The position numbers were made by a program, and so were the translations under genes. Shown in pieces: positions 24,813-31,105 of a stretch of DNA of 36,949 nucleotides (its first letter is position 1; each line of letters starts with the position of its first letter). The notes under the pieces were generated by a model that saw nothing but the letters and a program-made list of their open reading frames with translations, did no database searches and was not told the DNA's origin. This DNA comes from Rhodospirillales bacterium 70-18 (GTDB lineage: Bacteria; Pseudomonadota; Alphaproteobacteria; Acetobacterales; Acetobacteraceae), in contig MKWE01000031.1 of the NCBI GenBank assembly GCA_001899585.1, forward strand, positions 480,399 to 517,347, read 5' to 3'.

Positions 24813-26291
24813 TCACGTCCCGATTCCACCAAGAGCCAGGTACTTCACCTCCAGATACTCCTCGATCCCGTAATGCGACCCCTCGCGCCCCAGCCCGGAG
24901 GATTTCATGCCGCCGAACGGGGCGACCTCGGTGGAGATGATGCCCTCGTTGATGCCCACGATGCCGTATTCCAGCGCCTCGGCCACCCGGAAGATGCGCC
25001 CCACGTCGCGGGCGTAGAAATAGGCGGCCAGCCCGAACTCGGTGTCGTTGGCCAGCCTGATCGCCTCCGCCTCGGTCTTGAAGCGGAACAGCGGCGCCAC
25101 CGGGCCGAAGGTCTCCTCGCGGAAGATCATCGCCTCATCCGGCACGTCGGCCAGGATGGTGGGCTGGAAGAAGGTGCCGCCGCGCGCGTGCCGCTTGCCG
25201 CCGGTGACCACGCGGGCGCCGCGGCTCAGCGCGTCGGCGATGTGCTCCTCCACCTTGGCCACGGCGTCGGCGTTGATCAGCGGGCCCTGGGTGACGCCCT
25301 CCTCCATGCCGTTGCCCACTTTCAGGGCCTCCACGGCGGTCTTCAGCTTGGCGGCGAAGGCGTCGTACACTCCGTCCTGCACCAGCAGGCGGTTGGCGCA
25401 GACGCAGGTCTGGCCGGTGTTGCGGTATTTGCTGGCCATGGCGCCGAGCACGGCGGCATCCAGGTCCGCGTCGTCGAACACGATGAACGGTGCGTTGCCG
25501 CCCAGCTCCATGCTGGTCTTCTTCACCGTCGGCGCGCAGGCGGCCAGCAGCTTGGCCCCCACATCGGTGCTGCCGGTGAAGGTCAGCTTGCGGATCATCG
25601 GGTTGCCCGTCAGCTCCGCGCCCATCGGGCCGGAGGGGCCGGTGATCACGTTGCACACCCCGGCCGGCATGCCGGCGCGCTCGGCCAGCACGGCGATGGC
25701 GAGGGCGGAGAACGGCGTCTGGCTGGCCGGGCGGATGACGCCGGTGCAGCCGGCGGCCCAGCCGGGGCCGGTCTTGCGGGTGATCATCGCGGCCGGAAAG
25801 TTCCACGGCGTGATGGCGGCGAACACGCCCACCGGCTCCTTGGTGACGATGATGCGCCGGCCGCGGGCGTTCTGCGGGATGGTGTCGCCGTAGACGCGCT
25901 TGCCCTCCTCGGCGAACCACTCGATGAAGCTGGCGGCATAGGCGATCTCGCCCTTGCTCTCGGCCAGCGGCTTGCCCTGCTCGGCGGTCATGATGATGGC
26001 CAGGTCGTCGGTGTTGGCGATCATCAGGTCGAACAGCCGGCGCAGGATGGTGGCGCGCTCCTTGGCCGTCATCGCCCGCCAGGCCGGCTGGGCGCGGTGC
26101 GCCGCCTCGATGGCGCGGCGGGTTTCGGCGGCGCCCAGCGCGGGCACCTCGCCCACCACCTCGCCGGTGGCCGGGTTCTTCACCGTGAGCGTCTTGCCGC
26201 TGTCGGCCTGCACCCATTTGCCGTCGAGGTAGTTGGCCTGACGGAACAGGCTGGGGTCTTTCAGCGGCAGGCTGGCGACCTGGTTCAGCAT
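24813..26291 (-). CDS. gabD: succinate-semialdehyde dehydrogenase (NAD(P)+)
   Basis: This 492-residue aldehyde dehydrogenase closely follows E. coli GabD over its whole length: ITPWNFPAAMITRKTGP, the GSTDVGAKLL nucleotide loop, general base in MELGGNAPFIVFDDADLD, catalytic Cys in NTGQTCVCANRL, and PFGGMKSSGLGREGS near the end. It oxidises succinate semialdehyde to succinate. One conserved position differs: the VLKPASQTPFSA of GabD reads VIRPASQTPFSA, with Arg for the coenzyme-binding Lys. It lies 92 bp after the cupin gene and 164 bp before gor. It may be part of a catabolic unit with the RraA-like and cupin genes. Confidence 0.92.
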   Translation of the reverse strand: MLNQVASLPLKDPSLFRQANYLDGKWVQADSGKTLTVKNPATGEVVGEVPALGAAETRRAIEAAHRAQPAWRAMTAKERATILRRLFDLMIANTDDLAIIMTAEQGKPLAESKGEIAYAASFIEWFAEEGKRVYGDTIPQNARGRRIIVTKEPVGVFAAITPWNFPAAMITRKTGPGWAAGCTGVIRPASQTPFSALAIAVLAERAGMPAGVCNVITGPSGPMGAELTGNPMIRKLTFTGSTDVGAKLLAACAPTVKKTSMELGGNAPFIVFDDADLDAAVLGAMASKYRNTGQTCVCANRLLVQDGVYDAFAAKLKTAVEALKVGNGMEEGVTQGPLINADAVAKVEEHIADALSRGARVVTGGKRHARGGTFFQPTILADVPDEAMIFREETFGPVAPLFRFKTEAEAIRLANDTEFGLAAYFYARDVGRIFRVAEALEYGIVGINEGIISTEVAPFGGMKSSGLGREGSHYGIEEYLEVKYLALGGIGT

Positions 26292-26383
26292 GGCGTGGCT
26301 CTCCTCATCCGGTGTGCGGGATTAAATAGGACGGGCGGGGGCGGATGTCAGCGGGGCGATGGGATGGTTATGCCGCATCACCG

Positions 26384-26734
26384 TCACTCGATCGGAATAA
26401 ACAGCGAGTGCCGCAGCTTGCCCGCGATGGCCTTGGAGAAGTGGCCCTTGCCCGTTACGTCCTCCACCAGGAACACCTCGCCCGGCCCGATCACCCGCGT
26501 CTCGCCGTCGCTGACGGTGATTTCCACCCCGGCATCGAGGTTCACGATGTATTGCCGGCGCGGGGCGGGGTGCCATTCATAGTCGTAGTCGCCCGGCGTC
26601 TCGCGGAAGATCAGGCCGGTGGCCTTGTGCAGCGCCGAGGTCTTGCCGCCGCGGCCCTCGGCCACCCATTCCACCTCGATATCGCGGAAATGCGTCTCGC
26701 CGTGCTCGTCGGCGTAGAGGTTGTGGATTTTCAT
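26384..26734 (-). CDS. cupin-domain protein
   Basis: This 116-residue small beta-barrel protein has cupin features: HKATGLIFRETPGDYDYEWHPAPRRQYIVNLDAGVEITVSDGE, followed by GPGEVFLVEDVTGKGH. It has Glu/His candidates for a metal site (EWH, and a His near the end of the barrel, GKGHFSK). The substrate is unknown. It overlaps the upstream RraA-like gene by 4 bp (ATGA), and gabD follows. It may be an isomerase, lyase or sensor in the same pathway as the RraA-like aldolase. Confidence 0.82.
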   Translation of the reverse strand: MKIHNLYADEHGETHFRDIEVEWVAEGRGGKTSALHKATGLIFRETPGDYDYEWHPAPRRQYIVNLDAGVEITVSDGETRVIGPGEVFLVEDVTGKGHFSKAIAGKLRHSLFIPIE

Positions 26735-27423
26735 GGCGCCGCCCCGATGATGGTGGCGGCATCGACGAGGCGCTGGCCGCCGGCGCTCATGGTGGCGCCG
26801 TCGCGCACCGCCTGCTCGGCAGTGGCCTCGGCGGCGCGCACGCGGGCCAGGCTTTCCAGCACCGCCTCGGCCCGGTCCTGCGGCACCACCACCACGCCGT
26901 CGGCATCACCCACGATGATGTCGCCGGGGCGGACATGCACCCCGCCCACCACCACCGGCAGCCCGACCACGCCCGGCCCGTTCTGCGCCGGCGAGTTCGG
27001 CTGGATGCCCATGCAGAACAGCGGCAGCCCGGCGGCGACGATGCCGGCGCGGTCGCGCGCCAGCCCGTCGGTGACGAAAGCGGCCACGCCCTTGTTGCGC
27101 ATCATGCCGGCCACCAGGTCGCCGATGGCGGCGGTCGCGGTGAAGCCGTCGCAGGCCAGCATGATCACGTCGCCCGCCTGCGCCTCGGCCAGCGCGCCAA
27201 ACATCGCCACCGTGTCGGCCGGGTAGGACAGCGCGGTGATCGCCGGGCCGACGAAGCTGGCATTGGCCGGATCGACCGGCTTGATCCGCCAGTCCAGCGC
27301 GCCGCGGCCCTGCATGGCGTCGCACAGATGGCTGGTCTGGGCGCCGTGGAAGCCGGCGAGCAGGCTGGCGCCCGGCCGCTTCCAGCCGCGATGGATGGTC
27401 AGGATGGGCGGATTGTCGATCAT
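26731..27423 (-). CDS. RraA-like protein, likely 4-hydroxy-4-methyl-2-oxoglutarate-type aldolase or 4-carboxy-4-hydroxy-2-oxoadipate aldolase
   Basis: This 230-residue protein has the classic metal-dependent aldolase signature of the RraA family: GDLVAGMMRNKGVAAFVTDGLARD, ending in Arg123-Asp124, and HVRPGDIIVGDADGVVVVP downstream. Such enzymes split 4-hydroxy-4-methyl-2-oxoglutarate or 4-carboxy-4-hydroxy-2-oxoadipate to pyruvate plus a second keto acid, late in protocatechuate or gallate 4,5-cleavage routes. ATG 27423 has a GGGGGA ribosome binding site; the frame to 27615 is GC-rich shadow. The cupin gene overlaps its end by 4 bp and gabD follows. Confidence 0.85.
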   Translation of the reverse strand: MIDNPPILTIHRGWKRPGASLLAGFHGAQTSHLCDAMQGRGALDWRIKPVDPANASFVGPAITALSYPADTVAMFGALAEAQAGDVIMLACDGFTATAAIGDLVAGMMRNKGVAAFVTDGLARDRAGIVAAGLPLFCMGIQPNSPAQNGPGVVGLPVVVGGVHVRPGDIIVGDADGVVVVPQDRAEAVLESLARVRAAEATAEQAVRDGATMSAGGQRLVDAATIIGAAP

Positions 27424-27578
27424 GGCGCGCGTTCCCCCGGCTGGATGTTGCCGTGACAGTGGCGCAGCCGCCGCCGCCCGGCAATCGGCGCCTGAACTCT
27501 GCGTGTATGCCCCCGGATGCGCATTGAGCGCCCGCGCCGCGGCGGCATAGCATGCGCCGCAACCAGAGGGGGATGTCG

Positions 27579-28235
27579 ATGAACGGCCACAACCTGCGCT
27601 TCCGCAGCAATCCAAAGAGCTATCTCGGCCAGTATGCGCTGGTGTGCTACACTGGCGAGGGCGCGCAGAAGTCCGACATCAACCGCATCGACGGCAATAC
27701 CCTGATGGTGCAGCAGGAATTCGCGCCCAGCGTGGATTTCGACCTGGTCTCCAACAAGCTCGGCTATGTCGACGTGAAGATCATGGGCGGCACCGGCACC
27801 TATGGCGGCACCGGCCGGTACGGCGCGCCGATCGTGGGCAACTACATCCCCTATCTGGGCCAGAAGGACCGGGCGAGCGACGCCACGGCGGCCAATTTCG
27901 GCCGCATCAACCTCAGCCGGGTGACCACCGACTACGTGTTCACCTTCACCTTCACCGGCTGCAACTTCGTGGTGACCCGCGAGGGCGGCGATGTCTATGT
28001 CTACCATGAGCCGACGGCGGCGACCTGGACCACCAGCGTGGCGCAGCGCTACCCGGGGGCGACCATCCTGGCCGACAAGATCGGCCCGGCCTACGACGGC
28101 ACCCACAATGGCGGCTATGGTTGCCTGGTGCGCGACAAGATCACCGCCGGGCGGTGGTGGGCCTATATCCAGACCCCCACCGGCACCAAGATGAAGCCGG
28201 AATGGCTGCAATCGGTGGCGATCGACGGGGTTTAG
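27579..28235 (+). CDS. unrecognised 218-residue protein with a CNF1/BLF1/CheD-like Thr-Cys-His pattern
   Basis: I do not recognise an established family for this protein. It has no signal peptide and no membrane segment. The central part reads TFTFTGCNFVVTREGGDVYVYH: Thr122, six residues before Cys128, and His143, 15 residues after Cys128. In BLF1 (Thr88, Cys94, His106) and CheD (Thr21, Cys27, His44) the Thr lies 6 before the Cys, and in CNF1 the Cys866-His881 spacing is 15. An upstream YIPYL parallels the WLPW strand in BLF1. These enzymes deamidate glutamine in target proteins, so a cysteine deamidase or hydrolase is possible. ATG 27579 has GAGGGGG six bases upstream; ATG 27573 overlaps that site. 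It stands alone, divergent from RraA-like and 16 bp from the convergent methyltransferase. Codon use is like the neighbours. Confidence 0.75.
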   Translation: MNGHNLRFRSNPKSYLGQYALVCYTGEGAQKSDINRIDGNTLMVQQEFAPSVDFDLVSNKLGYVDVKIMGGTGTYGGTGRYGAPIVGNYIPYLGQKDRASDATAANFGRINLSRVTTDYVFTFTFTGCNFVVTREGGDVYVYHEPTAATWTTSVAQRYPGATILADKIGPAYDGTHNGGYGCLVRDKITAGRWWAYIQTPTGTKMKPEWLQSVAIDGV

Positions 28236-28251
28236 GCGGGGTTCCGACCGG

Positions 28252-28962
28252 TCAGGCAGCCTCGGCCAGCACCATGCGCCGGCGTGGCCTGGCCGGCACC
28301 GGGATGGCGGCGTACATGTCCTTCACCGCTTCGGAGATGGTCACGCCGGCCAGCCCCGGCACCAGCCGCCGGCCGCCGTTCTCCCACAGCCGGGCGCTGC
28401 GCAGCACCAGCCGCAGGTTGGTGGGCGGCAGGTACAGCGCGGTGTCCCGCCGCTCCACGCGGAACATCGCGGCGGCCAGCAGCCGGCCCACCTGGCCGGG
28501 CGAATAGGGCTGGCCCTGGCCGAACGGGGTGTGCTCCAGATGCGCCCACATGCCGCTGCGGTTGGGGGCCACCACCAGCAGGCGGCCATCGTCCTTCAGC
28601 ACCCGCCACACCTCGCGCAGCATCCGGCGCGCATGCTCGGCCGCCTCCAGCCCGTGCACCAGCAGGATGCGGTCGAAGCACATGTCCGGGAAGGGCAGCG
28701 CGTCCTCCTCGGCGGTGCAGGACAGGTTGGCGGCGCCGGCCGGCCAGCGGGCGGCGCCGATCTGCGCCGGGGTCAGCGCGATGCAGCGCGCCGCCTCCTC
28801 GCGCCACAGCCGCAGATAGGGCGCGGCATAGCCGATGCCCAGCACCGATTGCCCGGCCAGCGACGGCCACAGCCGCGCCAGCCGCTCGCGCAGCAGCAGC
28901 GCCGCCACCGCGCCGCGGCGCGTGCCGTAGAAATCCGCCGCCGCATGCGCGTCCGTGGCCAT
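28252..28962 (-). CDS. class I SAM-dependent methyltransferase
   Basis: This 236-residue protein carries a degenerate methyltransferase Rossmann core: SVLGIGYAAPYLRLWREEA for motif I (G-x-G-x-A), ALPFPDMCFDRILLVHGLEAAEHARRMLREVWRVLKDDGRLLVVAPN for motifs III-V. The C-terminal half (PYSPGQVGRLLAAAMFRVER, ALYLPPTNLRLVLRSARLWE) matches the alphaproteobacterial methyltransferases that I know to be encoded next to gloB. The substrate is unknown. The start ATG is at 28962. It is divergent from gloB with a 102-bp spacer containing a tandem repeat, so coordinated expression is likely. Confidence 0.83.
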   Translation of the reverse strand: MATDAHAAADFYGTRRGAVAALLLRERLARLWPSLAGQSVLGIGYAAPYLRLWREEAARCIALTPAQIGAARWPAGAANLSCTAEEDALPFPDMCFDRILLVHGLEAAEHARRMLREVWRVLKDDGRLLVVAPNRSGMWAHLEHTPFGQGQPYSPGQVGRLLAAAMFRVERRDTALYLPPTNLRLVLRSARLWENGGRRLVPGLAGVTISEAVKDMYAAIPVPARPRRRMVLAEAA

Positions 28963-28993
28963 CCCCCCTATATAGCACGCAAACCCGCCGCCG

Positions 28994-29035
28994 CCCGCCC
29001 GATTGCACCCGCCCGATTGCACCGGCGCGATTGCA
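28994..29035. repeat. three tandem 14-bp repeats in the divergent promoter region
   Basis: CCCGCCCGATTGCA occurs twice exactly (28994-29007, 29008-29021) and once as CCGGCGCGATTGCA (29022-29035). The repeats fill the middle of the 102-bp space between the divergent methyltransferase gene and gloB. They may be regulator sites or a slippage product that changes promoter spacing. No regulator is known to me for this unit. Confidence 0.75.
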
Positions 29036-29064
29036 CCAGTCTTGGCCGATGCTACATTCAGGGC

Positions 29065-29787
29065 ATGATCACAGTCACACCGATCCCCATCCTGTCCGAC
29101 AACTACGCCTGGCTGCTGCGTGACGAGGAGAGCGGCTGCCTCGCCGTGGTCGATCCGGCCGACCCGGCGCCGGTTGCGGCGGCGATCGACGCGGCCGGCG
29201 GCAAGCTGGACATGATCCTGCTGACCCACCACCACGGCGACCACGTGGCCGGCACCGACGAGATCCGCGCCCGCTACGGCGCCCAGGTGGTCGGCGCGCG
29301 GGCCGACAGGCACCGCCTGCCGAAGCTGGACCGCGAGGTGTGGGAAGGCTCGGAGGTCGATCTCGGCGCCTCCACCGCCCGCGTCTATGAAACCCCTGGG
29401 CACACGCGCGGCCATATCAGCTTTTATTTCCCCGATGGCGGCGTGCTGCTGTGCGGTGACACGCTGTTCAGCCTGGGCTGCGGCCGGCTGCTGGAAGGCA
29501 CGGCGGCGGAGATGTTCAACAGCCTGATGAAGTTCGCCGCCCTGCCCGGCGCCACGCTGGTCTGCTGCGGCCACGAATATACCGAGAGCAACGCCCGCTT
29601 CGCCCTGCACGCCGACCCGGAGAACCTGGACCTGCACGCCTATGCCGAGCGGGTGAAGGAATTGCGGGCGATGGGCCTGCCGACGCTGCCCAGCAAGCTG
29701 TCCGACGAGCTGGAGTGCAACCCATTCCTGCGCGCCGGCGATGTGGCGACGCTGGCCGATCTGCGCGCCCGCAAGGATAAATTTTGA
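29065..29787 (+). CDS. gloB: hydroxyacylglutathione hydrolase (glyoxalase II)
   Basis: This 240-residue binuclear metallohydrolase splits S-lactoylglutathione to lactate and glutathione, completing methylglyoxal detoxification in the cytoplasm. THHHGDHVAG (residues 54-63) gives both metal sites; the later ligands are in TPGHTRGHISFY, LLCGDTLFSLGCGRL and CCGHEYTESNARF; the C-terminal helical region LDLHAYAERVKELRAMGLPTLPSKLSDELECNPFLR is typical of GloB. ATG 29065 fits the conserved start MITVTPIPILSDNYAW. A GST gene follows after 13 bp and is likely co-transcribed. Confidence 0.95.
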   Translation: MITVTPIPILSDNYAWLLRDEESGCLAVVDPADPAPVAAAIDAAGGKLDMILLTHHHGDHVAGTDEIRARYGAQVVGARADRHRLPKLDREVWEGSEVDLGASTARVYETPGHTRGHISFYFPDGGVLLCGDTLFSLGCGRLLEGTAAEMFNSLMKFAALPGATLVCCGHEYTESNARFALHADPENLDLHAYAERVKELRAMGLPTLPSKLSDELECNPFLRAGDVATLADLRARKDKF

Positions 29788-29800
29788 GGAATTTCATCGT

Positions 29801-30403
29801 ATGAAGCTGTTTTACTCGCCCTCCAGCCCGTATGTGCGCAAGGTGATGGCCTGCGCGATCGCCCGCGGGATCGACCAGCAGATCACCCTGGTGCCGGCCA
29901 ATCCGCACCAGTCCCCGGCCGGCCTGCTGGCCGCCAACCCGCTGTCCAAGGTGCCCTGCCTGGTGACCGTGGACGGGCTGGCGCTGTTCGACAGCCCGGT
30001 GATCTGCGAATTCCTCGACAGCGTGGGCGACGAACTGCCGATGTTCCCGCGGGCCGGCGGCGCGCGCTGGCGGGCGCTGAAGCAGCAGGCGCTGGGCGAC
30101 GGCATCATGGACGCCGCGATCGCCCGCCGCATGGAACAGGCCCGCCCGCGGGAAGCCGCGCGCGACGCCGTGATGGCCCGCCAGCAGGCCGCCGTATCGC
30201 GCGCCCTGGCCGAGCTGGAGCGCGAGGTACCGCACCGCACGGCCGATATCGGCACCCTCACCATCGCCTGCGCCCTCGGCTACCTGGATTTCCGCTTCGC
30301 CGCCGAGCCGTGGCGGCCGGACCATCCGCAGCTCGCCGCTTGGTTCGCGGCGATGATGGAACTGCCCGCCCTGGTCCGCACGGTGCCGGCCGAGCCCGCC
30401 TAG
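29801..30403 (+). CDS. glutathione S-transferase family protein
   Basis: This 200-residue cytosolic GST has the thioredoxin-like domain MKLFYSPSSPYVRKVMACAIARG with Ser in the glutathione-activating position, NPLSKVPCLV (cis-Pro) and DSPVICEFLDSVG, then an all-helical domain with the ALGYLDFRF N-capping region. It resembles YibF/DUF952-neighbour type GSTs that conjugate or reduce with glutathione; the substrate is not known. GAGGA lies at 29786-29790 with ATG at 29801. It follows gloB by 13 bp, and the DUF985 cupin gene follows by 9 bp, so the three genes probably form one operon. Confidence 0.9.
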   Translation: MKLFYSPSSPYVRKVMACAIARGIDQQITLVPANPHQSPAGLLAANPLSKVPCLVTVDGLALFDSPVICEFLDSVGDELPMFPRAGGARWRALKQQALGDGIMDAAIARRMEQARPREAARDAVMARQQAAVSRALAELEREVPHRTADIGTLTIACALGYLDFRFAAEPWRPDHPQLAAWFAAMMELPALVRTVPAEPA

Positions 30404-30412
30404 GCGACGGCC

Positions 30413-30868
30413 ATGCCCGACCTGCGCGACCCGGCGCTGGATGCCGCGGCGGTGATCGCGGCGCTGGGGCTGCAACCGCACCCCGAGGGCGGGCATTTCC
30501 GCGAGACCTGGCGCGATGCGGCGCCGGATGGCGGGCGCGGCGCCGGCACCGCCATCCTGTTCCTGCTGCGCGGCGGCGAGGCCAGCCACTGGCACCGTGT
30601 GGACGCCAGCGAGCTGTGGCTGTGGCAGGCCGGCGCGCCGCTGCATCTGCGCCTGTCGCATGACGCGCGCCGGGTGGACCTGCTGCGCCTCGGCCCCAAC
30701 CTGGCCGGCGGCGAGGCGTTGCAGGGCGTGGTGCCGCCGGGAAGCTGGCAGGCCGCCGCCAGCCTGGGCGCCTGGACGCTGGTGACCTGCACGGTGGCGC
30801 CGGCCTTCCACTTCGCCGGCTTCACCCTGGCGCCGCCGGGCTGGGAGCCTGGGGAGGAAGCAAGGTAG
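30413..30868 (+). CDS. cupin DUF985 family protein
   Basis: This 151-residue single-domain cupin has the DUF985 signatures HPEGGHFRETWRD, GTAILFLLRGGEASHWHRVDASELWLWQAG, and PPGSWQAAASLGAWTLVTCTVAPAFHFAGF. His residues in the SHWHRV motif and Glu in SELW are candidate metal ligands. The function is not established; some members are called YML079-like. It is the last gene of the gloB / GST / cupin unit and is followed directly by a long hairpin. Confidence 0.88.
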   Translation: MPDLRDPALDAAAVIAALGLQPHPEGGHFRETWRDAAPDGGRGAGTAILFLLRGGEASHWHRVDASELWLWQAGAPLHLRLSHDARRVDLLRLGPNLAGGEALQGVVPPGSWQAAASLGAWTLVTCTVAPAFHFAGFTLAPPGWEPGEEAR

Positions 30869-30873
30869 TTTCG

Positions 30874-30946
30874 CATGGAGACGGGGAGGCGGGGAGAAGC
30901 AAGGCATTCGAATAACCTTGCCTCTCCCCGCCTCCCCGTCTCCATG
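30874..30946. terminator. long nested hairpin after the DUF985 gene
   Basis: CATGGAGACGGGGAGGCGGG (30874-30893) plus GAGA is exactly reverse-complementary to 30923-30946; an inner GCAAGG / CCTTGC pair (30899-30904, 30916-30921) extends the stem to about 30 bp around an 11-nt AT-rich loop. It starts 6 bp after the stop of the cupin gene. Part of the arm recurs at 20380-20405. It probably ends the gloB transcript or is a dispersed palindromic repeat. Confidence 0.75.
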
Positions 30947-31017
30947 TGATTCTTCTCCCTTGCCTTGCCCCCGCCCCCTGCCCTCGCCCCCTGCCCCCAC
31001 CCCCTTGCGCGAAGCCC

Positions 31018-31047
31018 TTCTTTCGTCAGGTGCTTCTGGCCTATACT
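31018..31047 (+). promoter_or_regulatory. weak candidate promoter of ftsK
   Basis: TATACT at 31042-31047 resembles a -10 box, with a poor -35 (TTCTTT) 18 bp upstream, 58 bp before the ftsK ATG. The preceding 30947-31017 is pyrimidine-rich low-complexity DNA (CCCCGCCCCCTG-like). Support is positional only. Confidence 0.25.
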
Positions 31048-31105
31048 TCCTTCCGGACACGAACACCGCCCGACGCGGGCGCGGCGGCGTCATGGAGACG
31101 GATCG

